NCBI GenBank assembly: GCA_038087015.1
Contig: JASBNA010000019.1
Location: 604,627-668,626, forward strand
Direction of reading: 5' to 3'
Length of the DNA stretch: 64,000 bases
Origin: Cerrena zonata
Lineage: Eukaryota; Basidiomycota; Agaricomycetes; Polyporales; Cerrenaceae
Shown here: in pieces, positions 24,310 to 34,929 of the stretch
How the letters are laid out: each line of letters starts with the position of its first letter
Position numbering within the stretch: position 1 is the first letter of the stretch
Translations under genes and position numbers: made by a program
The notes under the pieces: model-generated
The model's database searches: none
What the model saw: only the letters and a program-made list of their open reading frames with translations
What the model was told of the DNA's origin: nothing

Positions 24310-26101
24310 TCAGGAAAAGGGGTAAAACCGACCGAAAACAGCATTCGCCAAATAGGATATTACACCCAGGGCACCAGTTTGAGTCTCATGTTGTGCTTCG
24401 GAAGCACAGGTACTGGTAGTAATCGATATGGTCGGTTGTTGAGATTGTCCGATTACTTTCGTAGCGGAGTATCCGCGGTTATAAACAACGGGTTGAGTGG
24501 CGATATTGGCGTTGGTGACAGATGGTAATGGTGTTTTCGAGGTAGGTGGGTTTGAAGCGGTAGGGGGAGCAAGGGTGGGCTTTGAGTAAGGTACGTATTC
24601 TAGACGAGATGGGTTATATCAGTTTCCACATTTACGAGAGAGAGTGGATAGAAAGGGAAGGGTACCATTGGTCGTTTTCACGGGGACAGCACGGGGTAAT
24701 ACTGATGGGACAGATGGACTATCATCTCTCTGTTGTTCGAGACCGCGGGGTGGTTGATTTGATGTAGGGGCTTTCGAAGGAGGCGGTCTTGTGCAAATAC
24801 GACAATAGCATGATACAACTATATATGTATCAACAACACAATGAGTATTTGAACTCTTGTAACGACCTATTAGAATACTGACCTTGTTCGACGTCTCTTC
24901 GCATTTGCGGCGTGGACAAGTAAGATGGTGGTTTTGAGGTGAGTGGTTTTGAAACGTTAGGGGGAGCAAGGGCGGGCTTCGAGTGAGGTACGTATCCTAG
25001 AAGGGTAAGTTATATTGATTTCCACATAGGAGTGTGGATGGAAAGGAGAAAATACCATTAGTAGTTGTCGCGGGGGCAGGGGTGGATGGAACATCAGCTT
25101 TCTGTGGTTCGAGGCCGCAGGGCGGTAGACTTGATAGAGTAGCTCCCGAAATAGATGACCTTGTGCAAATGCGACAGCAGCATGATACATCTACAACGAT
25201 ATATTAACAACACAATTAGTGCTGGAAGTTTTGGAAGGCTAGCCTTGTTCGATATCTTTCCTTATCAGCGGCGTAGACGAGTACGTGGTAAAATTCCGCT
25301 GTTGACCTTGTAGTAGTCCTGATGACTGATATATTTGGGGAGGAACATATTCCTGGGTGGTTCTGAGGTCTATCCCGGGGATTCAGTACGAGTAGTTAGC
25401 GTATCAGAGTTGTAAATATGATACTTGCCATGCTCATGGGATCCAGGTGAGCGTTCGACCACCGTATTACTCTCCGTAGTGAACGAGGTCCAATATTCTT
25501 CGATGAGAAAAGTTTCCAGTCTGATAATATTTCACAATCTCGGAGACATGAGACATACCTTGCTCGCGATCAAGATCCTGCTGAATGGATTCCTCCTGGA
25601 GCAACTCTTCTAATCGTTCATTGAGAGTAACGCGCGCTCCCCTGGCCTTTTTCAACTTGCCCTCTTGGATATTGATTCGTGCTGCATGGCCCGCATCGTC
25701 TAGTTGTTCATGAATACCGGCACATAAGAGGGGAAGGGACGATGCTTACTGTCTTTGAAAAATCTCCTATGATGCGTCTTTCGACCTATAATCTCTAGCG
25801 AAAGGGCTCCAATAAGCTCGTCTATACCTCTCAGTGTCTCTTGTACCTCTTCTGAGCTTGAAAAAAATTTCAAGTCACGGAAAGTGATAGAAGCGAAAAC
25901 ATCGAGGGAATCGGCGAGCTCGGCATGTTTCTTGTACTCTTTTGTGAGTGTGACGCATTCTCGTTGGTGGGGAATACAACGAGGTTCTGATATGCCAATG
26001 AGTTTGCTGCAAGCTGTCTCTTCGTCCTCTAGGAGAGTGCTACATTGTTTGGGTAGCGTATAGGGAGATTGTTTAGCTCGGCGGCGGCGCGACCGGGTCA
26101 T
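24310..26101 (-). CDS. Cys/His-domain protein (copy 2) with repeated Cys-rich module
   Basis: Start MTRSRRRR at 26101 is chosen because the homologue at 56.5 kb begins MARNRRKQ; the frame is open upstream to 26248. The first exon ends at 25750 and the second is 25699-25559, in phase. The Cys/His motif is CSTLLEDEETACSK, then RCIPHQREC, as in the 8.4-9.5 kb gene. Further exons are less certain. The 3' half contains a ~396 bp tandem duplication (about 24.54-24.90 and 24.94-25.24 kb). Each unit encodes VSC(C/Y)CRICTR, a Pro/Ser/Thr-rich linker and, after an intron, YVP(H/Y)SKP(A/T)LAPP. The predicted end (GVISYLANAVFGRFYPFP) is hydrophobic. Function unknown. Confidence 0.55.
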
Positions 26102-26248
26102 TTTTTGAGGGGAGATTGTGACGGAGAGGTTTGAGAGAGGGGATGTGCCAAAGGATAATCGCTGAGAGCCAGAGGCAGAAATTCCCGGGTGGTCGGAGTT
26201 GGGTTTAATTCTGCGTGTCACTGTCATGGAGCTGTCATCGGCGATCAC

Positions 26249-27567
26249 TTGTCATTAGCCAAAGCGACAAGTAGCTTGAACTTTGAAGAAGTATACGTGG
26301 TAAGTGGGATGCTGCGTTCGACGTCCATCGAGGAGATGAGTCGATATGAGGGTCCAACGTTGTAGGGTTGATAGTCAGAAAAGATAACAGCGAAGGACCG
26401 TTTACCTACGCAGACCTGGACGTGTCCGTCGCTTGCTATGCTAAAAAGGGCATTGCATTTCCCGTATTCGGATGTGCGCTTCCAGATATAGCATACGTGA
26501 CACATGATCACCTCGTCACAGCTCTACCCGTCACCGGCGTCACCCGTAACCACGTCACGGCGATGCAGTCAACAGTGATAACGACGACGTTGAACGACCG
26601 ACTCTACTTCTCCAACTCTACTTCGTGTTGGACAATGTACACTGTACACTAGGGTGCGGCAGACTCTCTCTTTGCAGTATCCTTGGGCTTTGCTTCGATG
26701 CTGTTGGGAAGTTAGTGTTCTCTATCGATCGTCTTTCTAGGCTCAAGCTGGGTTTCATCTGTTTCTTGTACTTATCTACGTTCTGCATTCTCAACCGTTG
26801 TGGATATAACACCTGACGTTGAGTGTTATCTCGGATGTATGGGTCTCTATGCATAGGCGAGGCTTCCCTCGTCTCTCCTGGAAACTAGACTGACAATGTA
26901 ACAGATCCATATCCGTCGCCTGCACCCACCCCAGGCTCATATTATTGGCTCTCGCAGTAGCCAAGATCTTCTCTGATTTGATATCCTTTAGTGCTCTACT
27001 CACCTAGACTATGAACTTGAGAGCTTGGTTATCTCCCCTTTCGTGAGTAATGATCTATCATCCCCGATGGTGCTGCTTTCCGGACTGAACTCAGGCAAGT
27101 ATTTTTCGATCAACTGATACTTTTCGATCCAGGTTGTACTCAATCTCCTGCGTTGGTGTCTGTCACACGCTATCAACCTTACTTGCGGGCTTGGTTCTCA
27201 CTGAGTCCAGGGACGCTGTTCTGATTCCGGCTTGCGTTGGACAATATAGGCATCTCACTCTTTTGCCCAGTATTGACTATCCTCGAACTGTTAATGGGCT
27301 GTCAAGATTACTAATCGATTCTCTTTGTGAACTAGTCCGACATGTTTTTCATATCTATCCCAGATAGGTCCTACGACGCGTACCTTTTCGCAACTTGGCT
27401 TTCTTTCTGAGCTTGTGAGATCGGGAAGGAGCTCTGGAAGAAGAAAGGAACAACGTGAAGAAAAGAGAAAGGTGTGTACATTCATTTGGGCAGTGTATCA
27501 ACTTGACAAAAAAGGAAGACTTTGTCTCGCGTCTGATAGAAGAGATTCTCTATTCGATAGTTTGGAT
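26249..27567. other. intergenic, no supported gene
   Basis: An 88-codon frame (26511-26245 -) and a 78-codon frame (26854-26618 -) look protein-like but match nothing I know. The former overlaps the extended upstream frame of Cys/His copy 2 and may be decayed coding sequence. Confidence 0.35.
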
Positions 27568-28635
27568 TCACCCCTTGTTTTGCTTGTCGAGCAACATGAT
27601 GGCTGTAGCTCTCATCTCCGGAGTCCAATGGTCATCCCAATAGCTGAGACCGTTTCGCTGTTTCTTTTCTATGAAATCCATCCAAATGAGTAACGAAATT
27701 GAATGATATGGTGTCGGCAGGACTCTCACCATCCCCACGATGTAAGTAGTCATATACATCCTTCTTGATCCCAAGGTGTTCAATGTCGGAAATTAAAGTA
27801 CTGACAGACCTTTTCTTGGACGCAGCAGAAACCAACAATTCTTTCCACACCCACGCAATTGATTGCATGAGGTTTGAGCTGTTTTCGTATATCAACTTCC
27901 CGGATGTGTCTGTTATAGTCACGTCGCAACTCGTTTCTGAAAAGTCCAATCTAGATGGATACTACATCAGTGGTGGAATAATATTCGACGACATTCAACC
28001 TTACCGAGAACCGCAGTTTTCAGCCTCTCTGACGATCTCTACGCACAACTCGAGGCTTTCGTGAACCAAATCAATCTCTTGACCCTTCTCGACACCGGCT
28101 TCCCATAGGGTAGAGAGCCATCCACTAATCTCGTCAGAGATATCCACCATCATCATTCCTAAAAGCCATATACATCAGCCCCAATCAGACGAGAGCCCAA
28201 TTTCTGAAAGGACAAACCTTGGTCCTCATACCCATCCCACATGTCGTGCTTAACGTGGGCGACCAGATCCTTGACCATTTCATTCAACCTCTTTTCGTAG
28301 CCGTCATAATCAATGTCGCCCTCCCATTTTGCGGCCTTGATGGTATCTTGAGCCAGGTCGAGACTTTCGAGGATGTGCCACTGAGCTGCCATGGAGAGCT
28401 CATCGAGTGCGGGGTACAGATAGTTATCCAGTAAGTCTATGAATGCTTCAGTCTTGACTTTGGATGCTATGTCACGTAGAACATCGCTTGGTGTTTGTCC
28501 CTAAGATGCGATATTTGTCAGTCATCCGCCTAGCTAACAAAGGTGCATATAGGATAGGTCAATGTTTCCGTGCCTGGGACTTACTTGTCTCTTGCTCTTA
28601 CCAGAGCTCTTTCGTTTCTTGGATGTTTGCGGCAT
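27568..28635 (-). pseudogene. P-family protein gene, copy 2 (P'), C-terminally truncated
   Basis: Exons 28635-28585, 28500-28218, 28158-28005, 27950-27730 and 27668-27568 join in phase, giving 269 residues. It parallels copy 1 exon by exon: basic start MPQTSKKRKSSGKSKRQ, NYLYPALDELSMAAQW, DFSETSCDVTITDTSGKLIY, and HWTPEMRATAIMLLDKQNKG before a TGA. Beyond that TGA the frame still resembles copy 1 (IQTIE, then a further stop, then RISSI), after which similarity is lost. The C-terminal ~200 residues have decayed. The shortened product could still be made. No recognised domain. Confidence 0.6.
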
Positions 28636-29194
28636 AGTATTTGTGTTGCTGTGGATGGTTAAAGTAGAAGGTAAGTGGTATGTGATACCGTTCTTTCATT
28701 CACCTCTTTGTTATTAAGGTCATCTGTATGTACGTGTTTGGTTTGCCGTATTGCCTTTCTCAGTCACTGTTGCTTACCCTTTGTTCAAATTAAATATTCA
28801 GATACCACACCGTTCTCTGATGAAACAACGCTTCAAAAATCACATCATACACTCTACCCTCCTCACTAGAGTCAACATCTAACGCACGAGTCAGCACTCC
28901 AGTATCAGCATCGATGATCATCCATCAAAATTGGCGTTCGATCATTTGCGATGGCTTGCACTGGCTCTCATGGTTGTGTTCTACAAACTACGACTCGGAC
29001 GAAGCTTGCACTATGCCCTCGAAGTCGCGAGTTATGTGAAGGCAGGTCTTTCGGCTGACACTATCAGATTCACTTGCGACCCGACATTAGCTGAACTCTT
29101 TCCGAACCATTTTTAACGCGCGAATGGTATTGTTGAACACGATTGTAGTAGTGCACGAATGGTATTGTTGAACACGATTGTAGTATTGAGTACA
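28636..29194. other. intergenic between P' and DUF6535 gene 1
   Basis: The P' upstream region, then a 61-codon frame at 28931-29116 (+) with a hydrophobic start that I cannot assign. A short tandem repeat is listed separately. Confidence 0.35.
29119..29185. repeat. 35-bp direct tandem repeat, two copies
   Basis: The unit beginning cgaatggtattgttgaacac occurs at 29121 and again at 29156 (period 35 bp) with near-complete identity. It sits just past the 3' end of DUF6535 gene 1. Confidence 0.85.
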
Positions 29195-31414
29195 TTACTG
29201 ATCCCAAATAGACCTTTCAGGATCGAAATCAGACCTCCAAGTACGGATTAAATCTCTGAGCTTTGGAATAAGCTGTTTATCTACGAGACCTAGTTTACGA
29301 AAGTATTCGTGTGTGAATTCAACACATCTTTTACGAGAGTGTTGCCATGCTGACCCATCAGGATCAGCCACGAAATTTGCAAGGTCACCCATCGCTCCAA
29401 CAAGAATATCTCGGTGTTCCTGTACTATTGGCGGAGGAATCAGCGACGATAGTACTTTGGCAAAGGTATAGGTGATGACAAGCGGGTCGATTGGAATGGC
29501 ACCATCAGCCACATTAGGATTGATGCAATATAGGATCCATTGTACATCAGAGTCCACGTTTGATTGGTTCCATAGGCCATGACATATAGCCGTGGTTGCA
29601 GCCACCAGATTAGAGACAAATTCTGCCCCTGTGAGCTCGAATCAGTGTCTGCGTAGGTGTGTGGGTAGTATAAGAGCTCACCGATGCTATAGACTTGCAT
29701 CACATCGTTAGATATGTCTGGGAATAAAGAGCTAAAGTAATCAGGGTGGCCCTCCATGATACGATGCCGTACGGAGTGCATGGTGAGGATTGAAAATACT
29801 GCTGATACGTGATCTTTCAGTATGAGTCGTATGAACATGGGAAGGGATGCCGACGGGATTGGATAATTTTTGTCTGGGTTATATACCGCTGACAACGCAT
29901 ATGGCAAGGTGACATACAAGTATGGAAGAGGCCAAGGACCTCTGATGGTAAGGACCGGATCGCCAATAAGGGAGACAAAGAGCTCGCATGTTTGACGAGT
30001 TAATCCATGGGAGATATCCGGAAGTACCCCTTGGACGACTGGACCTTCGCCTTGTGAAAGGAGCTTTATACAACGAATCGAGACCCAGACATAGCACTTA
30101 CGAAAACAATCTGTGAGTGTTTCGTCAAGCTGCTCGCCTCGAAGAATTTCCCGCGAACAGGCAAGGGTAGGCAGGTCCCACATATTATTATTGCGTACAT
30201 TAGCTTCTTCAAAATTCGTCCAGGTAGTGGACCAATCATGCAATGAATCGGTGAGTGCCTCAACTCGTTCCTTCATTGTTTTCCATCTCGAGGGGATGCG
30301 CACATGCAACATTCGAGTGAATATTTTTGGCCAAGTGTAGAACCTGACTCGAACTTGATGAAGGAGACCCTTCAGCATCGGAGTTTTGTATGGGCATTGC
30401 GAGGAAAATGCAGGAGCAAGTGTCGTAAAAAGGTAGAACAAGAGCCATAGGATCATGACTCCTGTTACGACCCATGTGACCACTGGATTTAGATCGTGGA
30501 GGAAGGCGCTGAGGCCAATGAAGAAGAGAAAAAGGGCGAGCTGTAGGAGAAGTGGAAGGGCAGCAGCAATCTCGAAGACCTGCCATTTCTGTACACCAAC
30601 CTCGCGGAAGAAACGAATCTTGACCTGTTGACGGGGATCCTGAGTGTCGCGTGCCATAAGTTCATGAAGCCATTGCTTGACGAGAATCCCAAGAGATGCA
30701 GTGATAAGGGCGAAGACGAGACTCAGTAGCCACAATGTATTGATAAGGACAGAGTGTTTGATAGGAATAAATGATGGGGTAGTGAATGAGGGGATGGTCG
30801 AGTTGACGAAATTCCCGGAAACAGTGAGACTAGCTATTTGGACTGAGAGGTGGAGTAGGATCTGGTTGGTGGTGTCTTCGGGCTGTTGTTGCAAGGCCTT
30901 GTATGATTCGATAATGAATGCAGTGATCACCGAGGAAAATAGACCGGCCTCAAAGAAGAAAGAGTAAATACCCTAGATGATCAGTGGTAATGAGGATACT
31001 CACAAATACGAGTAGCGTATCAATGTCCTCTTTCACATCCTCCACCCGAGCTCGATCGTATTGACGAATTAAATCTGAGAGTCGGCCCCAGCCAGTACGA
31101 TCGGATTCAATCTTGACCCGTTGTACTTTCTCTTCGATATTTGGAGGTATCTCCTTCATGTATAAATCCCTTTCTTAATATGTTGATGATGCGATGCTAA
31201 GCGAAGGACTCACCTTAGTATCTGGAGGTGACTTAACATCCATTCTATACCTTAGATCTTTAATGGATATGTCATCAGAAGCGACCGTCTTCCCCTCAAT
31301 ACCACTACATTTTTGCGAGTCGGAGTGAGACGCGGGACCGTCACCCAGGTCGGAAATACCCATACGGGTAGAGGTTCTGGATCGCCTGCGTCGCATACTC
31401 GATGAAGAAGACAT
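29195..31414 (-). CDS. DUF6535 membrane protein, gene 1
   Basis: Four exons join in phase: 31414-31214, 31153-31004, 30948-29682 and 29628-29195, giving 683 residues. Order: Ser/Arg-rich disordered start (MSSSSSMRRRRS), a conserved segment around VKIESDRTGWGRLSDLI and VEDVKEDIDTLL, then the DUF6535 core. The core has transmembrane segments AGLFSSVITAFIIES, VLINTLWLLSLVFALITASL and, after DPRQQVKIRFFREVG, two or three more helices. The C-terminal ~400 residues are soluble and variable. The family is expanded in Agaricomycetes without known function. Exon 1-3 junctions match those of the copies at 34.9-37.3 and 57.4-59.8 kb. The exon 3 acceptor is taken at TTTGAG/GCC to fit the paralogues. Confidence 0.85.
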
Positions 31415-31699
31415 TGGGTTACAGAGATAAAGGGAGATGTGATGGAGACAAGGTACTGCTATACATGTAGCTCTATGCAATGAGGTCTTGTATGCTTTGA
31501 CTTCAATGCATCCTTGACATCCGTGTGAGCTTCTAGCGATCTAAAATCTGTCATCTTGATAATATCCCCAAGTGACCATTGAATGTACGATAAACAGGGT
31601 CTATCGGGATCTGGGCTTTCAGGTATGGGGTAATGGTGGCAAGAATGTTGGGGAGGAACTGAGCTCCTGCGAACTTAGTCATTTCCGACGTGGGTGAGT
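31415..31699. other. intergenic, nothing recognised
   Basis: The upstream region of DUF6535 gene 1. No supported frame. Confidence 0.3.
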
Positions 31700-31915
31700 G
31701 AGCAGCAGTTCATCATTTTTGATTTTCTTGTATCACCTGAATGAACACGGGCAGTGATGCCAGCGGAATAGGATAATCTGAATCCGTGTCTGGGTGATAT
31801 AACTCCAAGAAGACATTGGTCAATGCGATGTATAAGTCCGGTGGGGCTAGATCGTCATGAGGGACACGAATTTGGCACATTTGAAATCCGCTTTCGACAC
31901 CGCAGCTCATGATTG
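31700..31915 (-). pseudogene. DUF6535 C-terminal fragment
   Basis: A 65-codon frame contains DLYIALTNVFLELYHPDTD and YPIPLASLPVFIQVIQEN. It aligns with the part of the DUF6535 genes that reads PYLYVTLPYALSAVYNPDKN and YPIPSASLPMFIRLILKD in gene 1. No membrane core is nearby, so this is an isolated relic between gene 1 and the F-box pseudogene. Confidence 0.65.
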
Positions 31916-31924
31916 TACTCCCGT

Positions 31925-34373
31925 TTTAGAGGATACAGGATATCCGCATGGATGGGATCGCGCGCGTGTCTAAGAAGATTAAATCAGAAAAGACGTAAGC
32001 ACACACATTCAAATAGCGCTTACTTCAATCTGATGTGATGCACAAAATGAGCTTTTGAATCTTCAGTTTCACAGAAGATTTGGGCGACTCGACTAGAGTT
32101 GTTCGTGAGCTTCATGCATTCGGTACAAAAATAACCAAATGCAGCAGATGCCGGATCATCGATCGTCTAGTTCCCAACCATTGCAGTCAAATGCCGACAG
32201 TGGCTGATCAGTACTAGAAACGTGAATGAATGGCGTTGAACCGGATAAATCATGATCATGATGTAAGATGAGGGAAGGGTTGCGATTGGGATTTTTGGGG
32301 AAAGACGTTATTGTAAGAACTAAAGATTGACACAATGACACCCACAAATTTTTGACCATGTCATCGCACCACACTACCTCTTCTACGAGATGATTCACTA
32401 GCTCTGTGTACGACAAGGCTTCGTGAACTTTGGATTACCACAGTCACAAATGAACTTGTCTGGTAAAGCTTTGGGCGGTGCGTCTTCTGGAAATTTTAAC
32501 ATACGAATTACTTATCTTGCGACCGTGGACGCAGCAACGTGATCGTTGAGAAGCTCAAAGTTCGACGGTAGCTGACAACAGGTGGACAGAGCCCTTTGGA
32601 GAGTGAATATACTGGCATCCCCATCGAAGCTGTAGATCGAAGTGGTACGATAAAGATAGCTACGAGTCGTACTTGTTCCACTGGAAGAATCGGAAGCATG
32701 CGCGTACACAAGTTGAAGATCGGAAAAGAGCCTCTGCTCGTGAGCAGTAGAACTTGGATACGATTCACTGTCAGTTCGATATTCGCTTCGTTTTCGAAAA
32801 GCATGTTTTCGATCACAGGGAGTATAGCATGTTCCCATATCGGGAGCCGTTGACCCAGCGATGCATCGTTCTTCGTCTTATGCTTCCAATATTTGCGGTA
32901 ATAAGACGAAAACTGGATCTTGAGTAATGTTTTCCGGTCATCGAGGGCCTTTTGTCGTTTACGTTGCTTCTCATGTTCGATATTCTGGACTATCTCATTC
33001 TTGTAGTTCTTCCAGTCTTCATATTAGTATTAGCATAAGAGCAGATTCAAAGACACAGAAACTATGTGCACCGTGTGAGGCGTCGGGTGGCTCACTGCAA
33101 GACGCCAAGCCTCTTCGTAACCCCGTCCGGGGAAATCCTCGTGCGTATTACCCAACTCAAATAGCTTAGACACAATACTAGGGTATTATAGTATTAGGTT
33201 AGAAAGTGGATCTGGTAAATGACAATGACATACCTCGCTTTCCACCAGAATTTCGTTGCAGCTTTCTGTCTTTCCTTCGCCGCGTATTCCTCTTGACGCC
33301 ACCCGTCCATGTCTCGAGCAAACTGTAAACATTACTCTGCATAATGTGTCACAAAGTCAACATCTAGCTGACCTCAGCCATTTTTCATCTCGCACGGGAT
33401 GTCATTTCTTCGACGAATATACGATATTCAGGTGACTGTTTCTTCAGAACCTGTAATATTTTAGCTATATCAGTAGATAGCGGCTTACGGTATACGCCCA
33501 TTTCAGTGTTACGCCGGGTATCATCGAGTGCTTCGATAGGAGCTGGGGCGATATGAGTCGACTGACAAAATAAACCAAAGAAAGACACCTACTGAGTATA
33601 TGTCGAGTATCCGTCGGTAACAGCGCCCAGATATGCTATTATCCAAACGACTCGGATACTGCGCCAAAAGTGCCCAGGAAGCTGCAATATCTATCAGTAG
33701 AGCAACTACTCGATCGAACACAGATGCATACTTCGTCTCGTAACATGGCTGTCATAGACGAGAGGCACAAGTGTAGTCAGTTACCAAGCCTTTCTTGTAT
33801 CTGTATGCCTATGTGCACAGTTATGGGGTGGTGAATGGTGCGAAGGATAGGTCAAAGAGAAGGGTTGCATATGCAGGCTCGCTCAGCCATTCTGGACAGT
33901 TAGGTATCCATGTCACCGTGTCAAATATTTTCTACTTTGCGCGGACCTCCAAAATCTTCGTTGGCCTTGGGGTGGTTGTCAAGCGGGGGTGGCTCGGAGC
34001 CCGGGGGAGGGAAAGGAGGTCGCGGGGATGATCCAACCAAGAAAGGGTCTAATTATAGTCAAGGATAATAGCATAATTAAATAACAGTATTTGCTTACTT
34101 CGAGAAACACATCAAGCGGTACGTTCTGGGCTCCAAATTGTTTGGGCAAGTAGGGCTCACGTCTAGCCAACCTCGCTCGTTCTTGCGCGTCCTGAATATG
34201 CCTCTTGGATTTATCACTGGCCTTGGGTCTTCCGACTGCGAGGATGGCAGCTGAATCTTGTGTCAGCAATCAGAGGCGTACTGACGTTGGAAGATAGTGA
34301 ACCTACCGTATGGAGGTCCCGGTGTAGTGGTGGAGTCAGTGGCTGCAATTCGTTTAGTTCGTCGCAAGCACAT
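31925..34373 (-). pseudogene. F-box protein gene with C-terminal zinc finger, broken
   Basis: Exons 34373-34307 and 34256-34099 and an exon from 34048 give the start MCLRRTKRIAA, a basic segment and the F-box (NVPLDVFLE / LDHPRDLLSLPRA). The frame then meets TAG (33934-33932). It resumes with PNCPEWLSEPAYATLLFD, the continuation expected for this family, before another stop near 33821. Further blocks continue the family pattern: RNTEMGVYRKPLSTDIAKIL, FARDMDGWRQEEYAAKERQK, FELGNTHEDFPG, NIEHEKQRKRQKALDDRKTL. A C-terminal CxC...H-type finger is split by a frame change (FICDCGNPKFTK, then SYTELVNHLVEE), followed by FGYFCTECMKLTNNSSRV. F-box proteins are substrate adaptors of SCF ubiquitin ligases. 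At least two lesions make this copy non-functional. The exact 3' end is uncertain. Confidence 0.7.
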
Positions 34374-34929
34374 CTGAGCGAGATAATGATACTGTCAGTG
34401 ATGTCATTACTTACGATGCTGGATGTAACTCACCAGGTTCTAAATTGTATACTACTGGTGAAGGCTTCAAATGTTGAACGTTGAATGTCAAGTCGCGATG
34501 ATGACCGTCATACAAGCCGCTCCGCTCGGCTTTTTCCGAATGCCGTTCAACAACCCAGCGTCGCTACAGTGTTGGCATTTCATATATATCATACATACCT
34601 CATCACAGATGTTTTCCCCGAGAGCAGGTTTAAATAGACAGAGTCCTCGGAGACTTGTGAGGTTATAGATCGTAGCACCGACGCCCAGGATAGTTGTATG
34701 TAACCGGTCGCTTCCTGTTATCTTTATTCGACAATCTCATGATTAAAACCGCCTTATTGGAATATTGAACGTAAAGGCACCACTCCTGTAAGGACTGTGA
34801 CGGATCCGGTTAGTAGTCCTTAGGATGTGACCGGTGCTTGTCACCGCATTAGTTGCGAGAAAAGACTTCAATGGCAACTATCAGTGAATGGCAACATCAG
34901 ATACTACTTGTACTACAGTATCGAGTACA
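34374..34929. other. intergenic, nothing recognised
   Basis: Lies between the F-box pseudogene start and the 3' end of DUF6535 gene 2. No supported gene. Confidence 0.35.
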
